Assembly (NCBI GenBank): GCA_947503335.1
Contig: CANNCY010000004.1
Coordinates: 1 to 64,000, forward strand
DNA length: 64,000 bases
Direction of reading: 5' to 3'
Source of the DNA: an uncultured Pseudomonadales bacterium
GTDB taxonomy: Bacteria; Pseudomonadota; Gammaproteobacteria; Pseudomonadales; CANNCY01
In this document: positions 8,205 to 17,586 of the stretch, in pieces
Numbering within the stretch: the stretch's first letter is position 1
Layout of the letters: each line of letters opens with the position of its first letter
The notes under the pieces: generated by a model
Told to the model about the DNA's origin: nothing
Seen by the model: the letters and a program-made list of their open reading frames with translations, nothing else
Databases searched by the model: none
Position numbers and translations under genes: made by a program

Positions 8205-9818
8205 ATGAACACCTTAAGCTCCCGAAAGGGTTGGTGTGTAGTTGCGTTAAGTGCAGCGATTATGTCTGCACCTGCTTTGGCCACTACAGACCAACAGAGT
8301 ACCCAGTCGCCGGTAGCGACAAATACTCTAACGGTACAGGGCGAGAAGCTTCGCTTTGCCCAACAGGTTCAAAATGCGTATCTTTCGACGCAGTATCAGC
8401 CAATATGGATTAGTGATCGTGGCATCACCAATGCTGGTAAATCGCTGATGCGCAGCCTCAACTGGGTGCTAGGCGACGGTGTAACCGCCGATCGCTACCA
8501 CTACCGCAAACTAAAACAGTCGCTACAAAACCTAGATCGCGACAACTGGGTTGATACCGACATGTTAATGACCGATGCCTATTTGTCGCTAATGAACGAC
8601 CTGTTCAAACAGCGCTTTATGCCCAAGCCTGATCGGGGGCATGACAAGTACATTCACCCTAAATCACCCCAATCGCTTTACTTTGGCGCCGAAACAGTGA
8701 CTGATGCGTTGATTCACTATCAACGTCGTGGCCAGCTAGATGCTCTGTTAAATAAATCAACTCCCCAACATAAACAGTTCACGGCGCTGCAGCACGAATA
8801 CGAACAGATGCAGGCGCTAAGCAACGAAGCATGGCCTGTCTTACCTAAGGGTCTAAAGCTAAATACCGGCAATGAGCAACCCGCCGTAGCCACACTGCGC
8901 ACGATGCTATATAAGCTAGGCGACCTAGAACGCGATAATGGCAGCGACTATTTTGATATGGAACTGTCACAGGCACTTACCCAGTTTCAAAACCGACACG
9001 GCTTAGTAGCTGATGGTCAAATGGGTGAGAAAACGCGCCAAGAACTGAATGTGCCGCCTAGCCATCGCGCTCGCCAAATTGCCGTCAACCTAAAGCGATG
9101 GCTGCGACTGCCAAGCGATCTTGGCGACCGCTATGTGATCGTAAACAAGCCTGATTACAACTTGCAGCTGATGAACAATGGCCAACCTGAACTAGAAATG
9201 CGCGTCATCATTGGCAAGCCTAGCCGCCGCACGCCGGTGTTGTTTAGAGAAATTAAGCAGGTGGTGTTTAACCCTACATGGACAATACCACCAGGCATCA
9301 AGCGCAACGATATTATCCCTAAATTGCGCCGCGACCCAGGTTACGTTAACCGTGCCCGCATGGCGGTATATCGCAACGGCCAAAAAGTGAACCCCCATAG
9401 CGTCAACTGGAGCCAAGTAGGTGGCGGAGGCCAATATCGCATTGTGCAAAGCCCCGGTAACCACAACGCCCTTGGGCGAGTTAAGTTTGTGATGCCTAAT
9501 AATCATGCGATCTTCTTGCACGATACCAATAAGCGCAAACTCTTTGCCCGTGACATGCGCGCCCTTAGCTCTGGCTGCGTGCGCCTAGAACGCCCACTTG
9601 ATCTTGCCGAGGCGCTACTGCGTACCGACAAAGGCTGGAACGCCGCCGATGTAAACGCCACTGTTAAGAGAGGGCGCACTAAAGGTATCCGCTTAGAGCA
9701 ACCCGTGCCCGTTTACCTCACTTACCAAACCGCCTTTGTAGACGACCAAGGTCAGCTGCACTTTAGAAAAGACATCTACAAACGCGATCGCGGCAACATG
9801 CAGATGGCGAAAAAATAG
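8205..9818 (+). CDS. L,D-transpeptidase (YcbB/LdtD-like)
   Basis: A 537-residue periplasmic enzyme making or remodelling 3-3 peptidoglycan cross-links. An N-terminal signal peptide (about 1-26) precedes an L,D-transpeptidase scaffold-type region. A peptidoglycan-binding domain (about 225-285; AVATLRTMLYKLG ... ALTQFQNRHGLVADGQMGEKT) and a YkuD catalytic domain (about 308-480) follow. The active-site motif reads H439 ... SSGC458VRLE. Domain order and length match E. coli YcbB (LdtD). No clear ribosome site precedes the ATG, but the signal peptide fixes the start. A terminator follows. The next gene, a DUF882 peptidase, is also its neighbour in many gammaproteobacteria (ycbB-ycbK). Confidence 0.93.
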   Translation: MNTLSSRKGWCVVALSAAIMSAPALATTDQQSTQSPVATNTLTVQGEKLRFAQQVQNAYLSTQYQPIWISDRGITNAGKSLMRSLNWVLGDGVTADRYHYRKLKQSLQNLDRDNWVDTDMLMTDAYLSLMNDLFKQRFMPKPDRGHDKYIHPKSPQSLYFGAETVTDALIHYQRRGQLDALLNKSTPQHKQFTALQHEYEQMQALSNEAWPVLPKGLKLNTGNEQPAVATLRTMLYKLGDLERDNGSDYFDMELSQALTQFQNRHGLVADGQMGEKTRQELNVPPSHRARQIAVNLKRWLRLPSDLGDRYVIVNKPDYNLQLMNNGQPELEMRVIIGKPSRRTPVLFREIKQVVFNPTWTIPPGIKRNDIIPKLRRDPGYVNRARMAVYRNGQKVNPHSVNWSQVGGGGQYRIVQSPGNHNALGRVKFVMPNNHAIFLHDTNKRKLFARDMRALSSGCVRLERPLDLAEALLRTDKGWNAADVNATVKRGRTKGIRLEQPVPVYLTYQTAFVDDQGQLHFRKDIYKRDRGNMQMAKK

Positions 9819-9842
9819 TTTCCTCAGCGATCCACGCTGCTG

Positions 9843-9870
9843 GCCCCGACTCCCCCTCGGGGCTTTTTTT
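9843..9870 (+). terminator. Rho-independent terminator after the L,D-transpeptidase
   Basis: GCCCCGA (9843-9849) pairs with TCGGGGC (9857-9863), followed directly by seven T residues. Confidence 0.88.
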
Positions 9871-10044
9871 CGTCTAGTGATATTTTTACATTTGCACATT
9901 TTTTTTGCTGCAAAGCGATTGATTGATAACACAACTAGCTTGCATCAACCGACCACCAATAAATCGCTCAAAAGTTTCACCAATTGGTCAAATTTCGATC
10001 AACACTCAAAGATACCGTTTTATATCTCCACAGGTAATTTGGTG

Positions 10045-10072
10045 TTCACTTTTTATACAATTTGATTATTAT
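10045..10072 (+). promoter_or_regulatory. Possible promoter of the DUF882 gene
   Basis: TTCACT (10045-10050), 16 bp, TATTAT (10067-10072), ending 37 bases before the ATG. The region is AT-rich, so chance matches are likely. A palindrome ACCAATTGGT lies at 9979-9988. Confidence 0.3.
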
Positions 10073-10109
10073 TTAACCACCATTAGAAGTGAGACATTAG
10101 GGGACACCT

Positions 10110-10664
10110 ATGGATCGACGACGCTTTTTAACCGTCGCCGCAGGCACTGCTGCGCTTGCCGCAACCACACCTGCACTAGCTAAGATCGTACCTTGGTCGC
10201 AAATTAAGACCCGCGAACTAAGCCTACATAACCTACATACGGGAGATCGCACTAATAATGCGTTGTTTTGGGCCGAGAACGAGTACATTGATGCCGGCCT
10301 TAGCGAGATGAACTTTGTGGTACGCGATTGGCGCCGCAATGAAGTAGCCGATCTAAACCCTAAGGTTTACGACCTGCTTCACGAGTTAAAGCACCGAGTA
10401 GGCGATGAAATTACCTATGACGTGATATCGGGTTATCGCTCACCCGCCACCAACGAACAACTGCGTGGCAAGCGCACCAACACAGGTGTTGCCAAAAAGA
10501 GCTTACACATGACTGGCGATGCGATTGATATTCGCGTACCGGGCGTAAAATTGAGACATTTGCGAGATCTGGCATGGGATCTTCAGCTGGGGGGCGTTGG
10601 TTACTACGAAAAGAGTAACTTTATTCATGTCGATGTGGGGCGAGTTCGTCGCTGGGGGTTTTAG
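10110..10664 (+). CDS. DUF882 / YcbK-like peptidase M15 family protein, Tat-exported
   Basis: A 184-residue protein with a twin-arginine signal (MDRRRFLTVAAG, cleavage plausible after ALA near residue 24). It has the metal-peptidase M15-like pattern of the DUF882 (YcbK/MepK) family: SGYRSPATN, then H133-x6-D140 and a late H173-V-D. E. coli MepK cleaves 3-3 peptidoglycan cross-links made by L,D-transpeptidases, and here it directly follows such an enzyme, so a paired make-and-cut role is likely (inference). A good AGGGGA ribosome site precedes the ATG. Confidence 0.9.
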   Translation: MDRRRFLTVAAGTAALAATTPALAKIVPWSQIKTRELSLHNLHTGDRTNNALFWAENEYIDAGLSEMNFVVRDWRRNEVADLNPKVYDLLHELKHRVGDEITYDVISGYRSPATNEQLRGKRTNTGVAKKSLHMTGDAIDIRVPGVKLRHLRDLAWDLQLGGVGYYEKSNFIHVDVGRVRRWGF

Positions 10665-10711
10665 CGACATCGCCATTGCGGCACGGGGCCTAGAGAACCG
10701 GGGGTATAATT

Positions 10712-12985
10712 TTAGCGCCGCGTGCCGCGGTATAGAACAGGGTCAACACCCAGTTCGCTCATGCGCTTTATAACATGGCGCTCAACTTGCTTGGCGTCTT
10801 CCATCACTTTGATCTCTTTTAGCCACACCTGCACCTGACGTAGATCGATTTGGCGAATCAAAGATTTAATTCGCGGCAAACTGGTGGCGTTCATTGATAA
10901 GCCATCGTAGCCCATTGCAATCAACAGTGTAGCCATCAGCGGGTCACCCGCAATCTCGCCACACACCGTAACCGAACAATCATACTTATGTGCTGACTTT
11001 ACGATCGACTTAAGGGCAGCAATCACGGCAGGGTGAAAACTAGAATACAGCGGCGCTACTCGGGCGTTGCTGCGGTCTACCGCCAACAGATACTGCACCA
11101 AGTCGTTGCTACCAACCGACAAAAAATCTGCCCGCTTAGCGAGCTCTTTGGCTTGATATACAGCGGCAGGTACTTCGATCATCACACCAACCTGGGGCAT
11201 GCGCACCGCAAGACCTTCTTCAATCAACTCTAGATGCGCCTGGCGAATCAACGCATAACCGCGTTCATACTCGCGCAGGCTAGTAATCATCGGTAGCAAA
11301 ATGCGAAGGTTGTTGCGCCCCACACTAGCCTTAAGCATCGCACGCACCTGCATCAAAAAGATCTCTGGGTGATCAAGGGTTACGCGCATGCCGCGCCAAC
11401 CTAAGAAAGGGTTATCTTCTTGAATCGGAAAATAAGGCAGCGGCTTATCGCCCCCGATATCTAGGGTGCGAATCGTTACCGGCTTATCTTTAAACGCATC
11501 TAAATGCTGCTGATAAGACACGCGCTGCTCTTCTTCTGACGGGAACCGATCGGCGGCCATAAAGGGCATTTCTGATCGATATAACCCGACGCCATCGGCA
11601 CCCACGTCTGCCGCACGCGCTAGGTCTAATGACAAACCCGTATTCAGTAGTAGTGACACTCGATGCCCATCAAGTGTTACACCTGGCTCATCACGAAGCG
11701 ACTGATACCGCTCGCCCATCTCACGGTCTTCGCGGGCGATCTGTTCGTACTTAAACTTGAGAGCCTGATTGGGGTCTACGTATACCTTAGCCTCATAGCC
11801 ATCTACGATCACTTCGCGTTGATCAAGTACGCCATATGACAGTTCTTCAACACCGACAACCGTCGGTACACCAAGGGCGCGAGCTAAGATTGCGCCATGG
11901 GAGTTGCGCGAGCCCTTAACGGCAACCAAACCTACAAGCTGCTCGGCCGGCACCATGGTGATCATCGATGCGGTAATCTCTTCGCCCACTAAGACGGTAT
12001 TGTCGCTGTACCCCTGAACCGGCGCTGACGACTGCTCGAGGGCTGTCAGCACGCGGGTGCCAAGGTCGATTAAATCGATAGCTCGCTCACGAAAATACTC
12101 GTCGGTCATACCTCTAAAGGTTTGCACGTGCTGGTTAACTACCCAAGCAATCGACGATCGCGCGGTATAACCCTGCTTGATGCGCTCGATGATCTCGCCT
12201 CCTAAGGCGTTATCGTCAAGCATGCGCTGATATACATTAAACAGTTCGCGTTCTTCTTTGTTTAAACGCGATGCGAGACTGTCGGCCTGGGCGCTAATCT
12301 GCTCGCGCACCTGCGCCACACTTTGCGCAAAACGATCTACTTCGTGATCGATGTTATCGGTTTGTCTAGGCTTAATGGCGCTTAAGTCTTTACCGGTAAC
12401 CACGGCCACTGCGGTGCCTACGGCAACACCCGACGCACCCGAAGCGCCTTCAAAAAAGGTATCTTGATGGGCATCTGTTTTTGCTTCAACACGCCCCAAC
12501 GTATCGGTTAGGTTGGCATGGGCGAGCCGAATAGCTAACTGAGCAGAAACGGTGATTAAAAAGGCTTCGTCAGATTCGCCAAAGCGATGTGCCTCAGATT
12601 TTTGCACAACGAGAACACCTAAGACCTCGCCATTATGAATAATGGGTGCCCCTAAGAATGACGCGTAGCGCTCTTCGCCCGTTTCAGGAAAATACAGATT
12701 GCGGCTGTGCTTATCAACGTTTTCGATATTCACCGCTTCGGCACGATCGGCCACCATGCCCACCAAACCTTCGTTGGTCGACATGGTCACTCGCCCAACC
12801 GCTGAAGGGTTAAGGCCGTGGGTTGCCATTAGACGATAGCGCCGGCTACTGTCTTGGCGCAGATAGATAGAACAGACATCGGTGCTCATGCTGGCCTTCA
12901 CCTGTCGCACAATCAGCTGTAATGCTTCGTCTAGATTTGAAGCATCATTCACTGCCTGCACAATTTGGCGAAGTGCATTTAACAC
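10712..12985 (-). CDS. ptsP: Phosphoenolpyruvate-protein phosphotransferase PtsP (Enzyme I-Ntr)
   Basis: A 757-residue cytoplasmic kinase starting the nitrogen-related PTS relay from PEP to NPr. An N-terminal GAF domain (about 16-160) precedes an Enzyme I module. The phosphohistidine is His363 in GSRNSHGAILARALG, and the PEP-utilising signature SVGSNDLVQYLLAVDR lies near residue 640. The start is a GTG overlapping the rppH stop by one base (TAGTG) with an AGAGGG ribosome site; the N-terminus MLNALRQIVQ matches E. coli PtsP. rppH-ptsP is a classic gammaproteobacterial pair. Confidence 0.96.
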   Translation of the reverse strand: MLNALRQIVQAVNDASNLDEALQLIVRQVKASMSTDVCSIYLRQDSSRRYRLMATHGLNPSAVGRVTMSTNEGLVGMVADRAEAVNIENVDKHSRNLYFPETGEERYASFLGAPIIHNGEVLGVLVVQKSEAHRFGESDEAFLITVSAQLAIRLAHANLTDTLGRVEAKTDAHQDTFFEGASGASGVAVGTAVAVVTGKDLSAIKPRQTDNIDHEVDRFAQSVAQVREQISAQADSLASRLNKEERELFNVYQRMLDDNALGGEIIERIKQGYTARSSIAWVVNQHVQTFRGMTDEYFRERAIDLIDLGTRVLTALEQSSAPVQGYSDNTVLVGEEITASMITMVPAEQLVGLVAVKGSRNSHGAILARALGVPTVVGVEELSYGVLDQREVIVDGYEAKVYVDPNQALKFKYEQIAREDREMGERYQSLRDEPGVTLDGHRVSLLLNTGLSLDLARAADVGADGVGLYRSEMPFMAADRFPSEEEQRVSYQQHLDAFKDKPVTIRTLDIGGDKPLPYFPIQEDNPFLGWRGMRVTLDHPEIFLMQVRAMLKASVGRNNLRILLPMITSLREYERGYALIRQAHLELIEEGLAVRMPQVGVMIEVPAAVYQAKELAKRADFLSVGSNDLVQYLLAVDRSNARVAPLYSSFHPAVIAALKSIVKSAHKYDCSVTVCGEIAGDPLMATLLIAMGYDGLSMNATSLPRIKSLIRQIDLRQVQVWLKEIKVMEDAKQVERHVIKRMSELGVDPVLYRGTRR

Positions 12986-13488
12986 TACTTGTTGCCCTCT
13001 CGTTCTAATTTTCGTTGATGAGGTAAAAGCTCTTTTAACGCGCGACGATACACATCACGCTTAAATGAAATCACTTCGGTAATGGGATACCAGTAATTAA
13101 CCCATCGCCAACTCTCAAACTCAGGGGAGTGCTCGCCGTTGTTCAGTTGCACTGCAGAGTCGTCGTCTATCAGCTGAAGCAAAAACCACTTTTGCTTTTG
13201 ACCGATACACTGGGGTTTTTGCCCCTTACGAACCATGTGCCTAGGTAGCCGATACTTTAGCCACCCACGCGTTCTGCCTAACAACTTTACTTGATGAGGC
13301 CTTAGGCCGACCTCTTCGTACAGCTCGCGATAAAGTGCGTCTTCGACCGACTCTTTACCGTCGATACCACCCTGCGGAAACTGCCACCCTTGCTTTCGCA
13401 GGCGTTCAGCCCACAGCACTTGCCCCTGACCGTTGGCGATGATTATGCCCACATTGGGCCTAAATCCTTCGCGATCGATCACGATCAT
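12985..13488 (-). CDS. rppH: RNA pyrophosphohydrolase
   Basis: A 167-residue Nudix enzyme that removes pyrophosphate from 5'-triphosphate mRNA ends and triggers RNase E-dependent decay. The Nudix box reads [23 protein letters not shown] (residues 40-62), and the typical YKLP-like, [12 protein letters not shown] and SFKRDVYRR blocks are intact. An open frame extends further upstream to 13569, but the ATG at 13488 is chosen because it matches E. coli RppH and has AGGAG five bases ahead. It overlaps ptsP by one base. The upstream region carries the TTGTGAAA cluster. Confidence 0.95.
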   Translation of the reverse strand: MIVIDREGFRPNVGIIIANGQGQVLWAERLRKQGWQFPQGGIDGKESVEDALYRELYEEVGLRPHQVKLLGRTRGWLKYRLPRHMVRKGQKPQCIGQKQKWFLLQLIDDDSAVQLNNGEHSPEFESWRWVNYWYPITEVISFKRDVYRRALKELLPHQRKLEREGNK

Positions 13489-13505
13489 GCTCCTATAACT
13501 TTTTG

Positions 13506-13582
13506 ATTGTGAAATAAAATTTTCACAATGCGCTAACTCCATTGTTTCACAACTAGGCAGTTTCGCCAATTATCTTGTGAAA
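13506..13582. promoter_or_regulatory. Cluster of four TTGTGAAA elements upstream of rppH
   Basis: TTGTGAAA lies at 13507-13514, TTTCACAA at 13521-13528 and 13545-13552, and TTGTGAAA again at 13575-13582. The first pair is a perfect 9-bp-arm inverted repeat (ATTGTGAAA, 6 bases, TTTCACAAT). The CRP spacing (TGTGA-N6-TCACA) does not fit: here it is N10. It sits between divergent rppH and the HAD gene, right before the rppH ribosome site, so it looks like an operator. The regulator is unknown. Confidence 0.45.
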
Positions 13583-13638
13583 TTAATACTCGGTCGTTAG
13601 TCTTAGCCAACATCTTTGTACAAATACGAGTATTTTCA

Positions 13639-14295
13639 ATGGCTTTGGCGATCTTTGATCTTGATAACACGCTACTAAACGGCGACTCAGATAACGAGTG
13701 GGGCGAGTTTATCGCCGAATCTGGGCTAGTCGACCCAGAACAACACGCTAAGGCCAACGCGCAGTTTTATGATGATTACAAACGGGGCGAACTAGATATA
13801 TACAAATATGGCGAGTTTGTACTGAGCAGCCTTGTTGATCTAAGTAACGAGCAACTTGCGGCCATGCATCAGCAGTTTATGCGTACGCGAGTACCGGCAC
13901 TGCTTCAAGACAATGCGCAGCAGTTGATTCAGTTTCATAAAGACCGCGGTGACACCCTGTTGGTCATTACCGCGACTAACCGCATCATCGTAGACCCGAT
14001 CGTAAAACTGCTTGGCATCGACAATCTACTTGCTACCGACCCTGAATACGTCGACGGCAAACTCACGGGTAGACTTGCGGGTATTCCTTGCTACCAAGAG
14101 GGTAAAGTTGACCGTTTGAATGAATGGATCGAGCAAACCGGCATAGATGCCGAGCATATCGTTTTTTACAGTGATTCATTTAATGACTTGCCACTACTAA
14201 ATGCCGCTGATGAAGCGATCGCTGTAGACCCCGACGAGACACTAATGGCTGCAGCACAAGCCGCTGGATGGATGGTGATTAGTCTTCGTGACTAA
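13639..14295 (+). CDS. HAD-IB family phosphatase (SerB-like)
   Basis: A 218-residue haloacid-dehalogenase hydrolase of subfamily IB. Motif I is FDLDNTLL (nucleophile Asp at residue 7, acid Asp at 9), motif II is VITATNR near residue 113, and the late motif FYSDSFNDLPLL supplies Mg2+ ligands. This class includes phosphoserine phosphatase-like enzymes and the family found next to rppH in pseudomonads. The substrate cannot be read from sequence. It is divergent from rppH and ends at a bidirectional terminator. Confidence 0.85.
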   Translation: MALAIFDLDNTLLNGDSDNEWGEFIAESGLVDPEQHAKANAQFYDDYKRGELDIYKYGEFVLSSLVDLSNEQLAAMHQQFMRTRVPALLQDNAQQLIQFHKDRGDTLLVITATNRIIVDPIVKLLGIDNLLATDPEYVDGKLTGRLAGIPCYQEGKVDRLNEWIEQTGIDAEHIVFYSDSFNDLPLLNAADEAIAVDPDETLMAAAQAAGWMVISLRD

Positions 14296-14307
14296 CTAAC
14301 GCGACAT

Positions 14308-14341
14308 AAAAAAGGGCATGGTTTTAAGCCACGCCCTTTTT
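14308..14341. terminator. Bidirectional terminator between the HAD gene and rlmI
   Basis: AAAAAAGGGC (14308-14317) pairs with GCCCTTTTT (14333-14341), with an extra TGG/CCA inner stem. A-run and T-run serve both convergent genes. Confidence 0.85.
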
Positions 14342-14353
14342 GCTTTTAGCCGC

Positions 14354-15547
14354 TTACAGCAGCGCAGATCTCAAGAACAGCGCTTTTAGATAACGCGTTT
14401 CAGGAATCGCTGGGTGAATAGGGTGGTCAGCGCCCTGGTCGCCCAAGTGAAACAGCTGAGCGTGACGGTCAACATGGCGTGACGCCACGCGTACCACGTC
14501 AATAAGACTCTCTTGCGTCATATGCATCGAGCACGAACCGCTAACTAAAATACCGCCAGCCTTTGTGAGGCGTAACGCTAACTGGTTTACTCGGTGATAC
14601 CCTTCGGTGCCTGATTTCATGTCTTTGCGCTTTTTAATAAGCGCTGGCGGGTCTGCAATCACCACATCAAAGCGCTCACCGGCCTCGGCCATCTGCTTAC
14701 AGATCTCAAACACATTGCCTTTTACGGCCTGCACTTTGTCGCTAACACCATTTAATGCAGCATTGCGCTCAACCCCTGATAGGGCGTATTCACTAGCATC
14801 AACGCACACCACTTCGCTGGCACCAAAAGCAGCTGCTTGCACACCCCAACCGCCAACGTAGCTGAACAGGTCAAGTACGCGCTTGCCCTTTACTAGCTGG
14901 GCTAGCTTCGCTCGATTATCGCGATGATCATAGAACCAACCCGTTTTTTGCCCCTGTAGTAGTGGCGCTTCAAGGTTAACTCCATTTTCAACTAACGGCG
15001 CCCATTCGGGCACAGAGTCATTGATGTTTTCTACGTAGCTAGATAGACCTTCGGCTTCGCGTGCTTTGCCATCGTTGCGCAACACAATACCCTCTGCGTT
15101 TGACACATCTGCCAACACGTCAACGATCATCTGCAACTGCGGCTCAAGCCCTGCGTGATTAACCTGCACACTAAGATGGTCGCCAAAGCGATCTACCACT
15201 AAGCCTGGCAAGAAATCGCTGTCGCCATATACCCAACGGTAGCAATTGTCTGAGTAAAAAGGCTCTCGCAAACGCTTGGCTTGCTTAAGACGCTTTTTTA
15301 CAAAGGCATCGTCAAATAGCTCTTCAGCGTCGCGGGTATAAACTCGCCCACAAATTAGGTTCTTGGGGTTTAGCCATGCGCGACCCAGCGGCTTACCTTT
15401 GTCGTTTAAAACAATGGCGTCGCCCACTTCGAGCTGTTTAATGGGTGTGATGCGGGTATCTACCTCGTTCGAGTAGATCCATAGGTGACCGCCTTTAATA
15501 CGGCGGTCGGCACCTTTTTTTAGAACGAGCTGCTGTGTATCGATCAT
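14354..15547 (-). CDS. rlmI: RlmI-family 23S rRNA (cytosine-5) methyltransferase
   Basis: A 397-residue class I SAM-dependent RNA methyltransferase. An N-terminal PUA-like domain (about 1-75) comes before the RlmI central fold and a Rossmann domain. The SAM motif is [16 protein letters not shown] near 225-240; DPPALIKK and SGSCSMHM are the catalytic motifs. In E. coli RlmI makes m5C1962 in 23S rRNA; the same target is inferred. The ATG overlaps the gcvH stop (ATGA), so the two are translationally coupled. Confidence 0.88.
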   Translation of the reverse strand: MIDTQQLVLKKGADRRIKGGHLWIYSNEVDTRITPIKQLEVGDAIVLNDKGKPLGRAWLNPKNLICGRVYTRDAEELFDDAFVKKRLKQAKRLREPFYSDNCYRWVYGDSDFLPGLVVDRFGDHLSVQVNHAGLEPQLQMIVDVLADVSNAEGIVLRNDGKAREAEGLSSYVENINDSVPEWAPLVENGVNLEAPLLQGQKTGWFYDHRDNRAKLAQLVKGKRVLDLFSYVGGWGVQAAAFGASEVVCVDASEYALSGVERNAALNGVSDKVQAVKGNVFEICKQMAEAGERFDVVIADPPALIKKRKDMKSGTEGYHRVNQLALRLTKAGGILVSGSCSMHMTQESLIDVVRVASRHVDRHAQLFHLGDQGADHPIHPAIPETRYLKALFLRSALL

Positions 15548-15933
15548 TCGTCTTCAAGCGATGCTTGATAACCTTCAGCATCTAACAGCGAATCTAACTC
15601 GCCTTCGTCACTTGGCTTTAGCTTATAGAACCAACCATCGCCGTAGGGTGAGCCGTTTACTAGGTCAGGAGTATCTTCTAGTGCTTCGTTTACCTCGATC
15701 ACTTCGCCGCTGATGGGCGCATACACGTCAGAGGCTGCTTTTACTGATTCGACCACACCAGCATCGTCGCCAGCTTCGAACTCGGTGCCTACGTCAGGCA
15801 GCTCAACGAATACTACGTCGCCTAGCTCTTCTTGTGCGTGTTGGGTGATGCCCACTACAACGGTTCCGTCAGACTCTAAACGAGCCCACTCGTGAGATGA
15901 TGCGTATTTTAATTCAGCTGGAATTTCGCTCAT
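15544..15933 (-). CDS. gcvH: Glycine cleavage system H protein
   Basis: A 129-residue lipoyl carrier protein. The lipoylation site is Lys65 in [13 protein letters not shown], and length and N-terminus ([16 protein letters not shown]) are normal. H protein shuttles the aminomethyl group between GcvP and GcvT. No gcvT or gcvP lies beside it, and no glycine-riboswitch-like element fits in the 69-base gap upstream. It is thus separated from its usual operon, and may also serve as a lipoyl donor in general lipoate metabolism (inference). Confidence 0.95.
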   Translation of the reverse strand: MSEIPAELKYASSHEWARLESDGTVVVGITQHAQEELGDVVFVELPDVGTEFEAGDDAGVVESVKAASDVYAPISGEVIEVNEALEDTPDLVNGSPYGDGWFYKLKPSDEGELDSLLDAEGYQASLEDE

Positions 15934-16002
15934 GCTGACTGCTCCCTCAATAGATTTGAATTTTGTGCGCGATTCTACCTAGGTATAGTCAATAAACAAG
16001 CT

Positions 16003-17586
16003 TCAGCCCATCGCGCGGCGGCTTTGGCGAATTAATAACAAGGTCGGAATCAACCCTACGCCTAAAAGCACCAGTGAAGGCACTGCCGCTAGTTGCCACT
16101 CGCCCTCGCTGGTGTATTCATAGATACGTACAGCGAGCGTGTCATAACCAAAGGGGCGCAATAGTAAAGTAGCTGGCATCTCTTTCATTACGTCGACCAT
16201 AACCATCAGTGCCGCAGTAAACACCGAAGGGGCTAGCAACGGCAGGGTAATGGTGGCTACACGGCGCTTATAACTGGCACCTAGCGAACGCCCGGCTTCG
16301 TGTAATCGATCAGGGATACGCTCGATGCCTGCTTCGATGGCGCCAGATGAGACAGCATTAAAACGAATAACGTAGGCCGCCATCAGCGCAAAGGCCGTTC
16401 CTAGCAAAGGTGTTGGTAACCATTGCTGGCTATCAATGTAGGCAAAACTTAGCATCACACCCACTGCTAATACCGACCCCGGAAAGGCATAGCCTAGCTG
16501 ACTTAAGGGTACCAACCAGCGCCAGTGGGGGGCAGGGCGGCGAAGTAGCGCAACGGTTAGGTTGTAGGCGATTAATATGGCGGCGGCAATTAACCCGAGT
16601 GTTAGCGTTGATTGAACCAACTGCCCTAACGCCGCTACTGTTTGATTCGATTCGGCCCACCAGAACAGCAACACACCCACCGGTAACAAGATTCCCAGTG
16701 TTACGATGACCGCCAACCAAAGGGGCACAAACCAGCGCCAATGCCCTTTTAACGGCTTTTGCAACGCACCCGCCATCTTACTTGGGGTAGGCGCCTTGCG
16801 CTGAATTCGTTCAAGTAGCACTAACAGCGCGACGATACCTAGCAGTAACGAGGCTAGCTGTGCGGCGGCTGGCAAACTATAAAGACCAAACCAAGCGCGA
16901 TAGATTGCAGTGGTAAAGGTGTCAAAATTGAATACCGCAACGGTTCCAAAATCGGCCATCACCTCCATTAATACGAGGGCTAAGCCTGCAATCCATGGTG
17001 CCCGTAATGAAGGTAACAACACTTGAATAAACGCGCGGTAAGGTGATGCGCCTAAGCTGCGGGCGGCCTCGATTTGCTGCCAACCCTGATGTTGCAACGC
17101 CGCGCGTACCGATAAATAGATATACGGATAAAAAGCCAAGGCAAACACTAGCGATACCCAAATGGGCGAGTCCATCATAAAGATCGGTGCCTTGGTGTCG
17201 AATAAACTAGCTAGACCCTGCTGCACCGGGCCCGAATAATCGAGCAACCCTAGATATACAAAGGCCAGAACGTACGCCGGCATCGCCAATGGCAATACCA
17301 GTAACCATTCAAAAACGACACGGCCTTTAAAGCTAAACAGCGACACCAATAGTGCTGCAGAGACACCAAAAAGAGTCGCTAGCACACCCACACTGATCGC
17401 AAGAATCAACGTGTTGGCAAGTAGATGTGGAATTTGTGTCTGCCACAGATGTGACAGTATCGCCACGTCGGGTGCAATCCAGTGCAACGCGATGGCAACG
17501 ATGGGCGCTGCTACTAACAGCGCCATCAATAACGCAAGTAGGGTGGCTACTCGCGATTTAATTAGGTCATTACTTGTACTGTGCAC
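16003..17586 (-). CDS. fbpB: Ferric iron ABC transporter permease (FbpB-like)
   Basis: A 527-residue inner-membrane permease with about twelve hydrophobic segments arranged as two fused BPD_transp_1 domains. Each carries the EAA loop contacting the ATPase (around EAARSLGASPYRAFIQVLLP and EAGRSLGASYKRRVATITLP). This duplicated layout is that of FbpB/SfuB/HitB. The likely start is a GTG at 17586 overlapping fbpA by 17 bases; the next in-frame Met lies in the first membrane helix. No ATP-binding subunit gene follows, so the ATPase must be encoded elsewhere. Confidence 0.9.
   Translation of the reverse strand: MHSTSNDLIKSRVATLLALLMALLVAAPIVAIALHWIAPDVAILSHLWQTQIPHLLANTLILAISVGVLATLFGVSAALLVSLFSFKGRVVFEWLLVLPLAMPAYVLAFVYLGLLDYSGPVQQGLASLFDTKAPIFMMDSPIWVSLVFALAFYPYIYLSVRAALQHQGWQQIEAARSLGASPYRAFIQVLLPSLRAPWIAGLALVLMEVMADFGTVAVFNFDTFTTAIYRAWFGLYSLPAAAQLASLLLGIVALLVLLERIQRKAPTPSKMAGALQKPLKGHWRWFVPLWLAVIVTLGILLPVGVLLFWWAESNQTVAALGQLVQSTLTLGLIAAAILIAYNLTVALLRRPAPHWRWLVPLSQLGYAFPGSVLAVGVMLSFAYIDSQQWLPTPLLGTAFALMAAYVIRFNAVSSGAIEAGIERIPDRLHEAGRSLGASYKRRVATITLPLLAPSVFTAALMVMVDVMKEMPATLLLRPFGYDTLAVRIYEYTSEGEWQLAAVPSLVLLGVGLIPTLLLIRQSRRAMG

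Noticed and set aside
9877-10065. 62-codon frame between the L,D-transpeptidase and DUF882 genes
   Set aside because: AT-rich intergenic DNA, no ribosome site, starts within the terminator tail and has no family resemblance.
10705-10710. Perfect TATAAT on the plus strand after the DUF882 gene
   Set aside because: No -35 at a suitable distance and no plus-strand gene downstream; it lies between convergent genes at the end of ptsP.
13507-13528. TTGTGAAA inverted repeat as a CRP site
   Set aside because: The TGTGA and TCACA halves are 10 bases apart rather than 6.
15934-16002. Glycine riboswitch before gcvH
   Set aside because: Only 69 bases separate it from fbpB and no tandem aptamer-like structure is visible.
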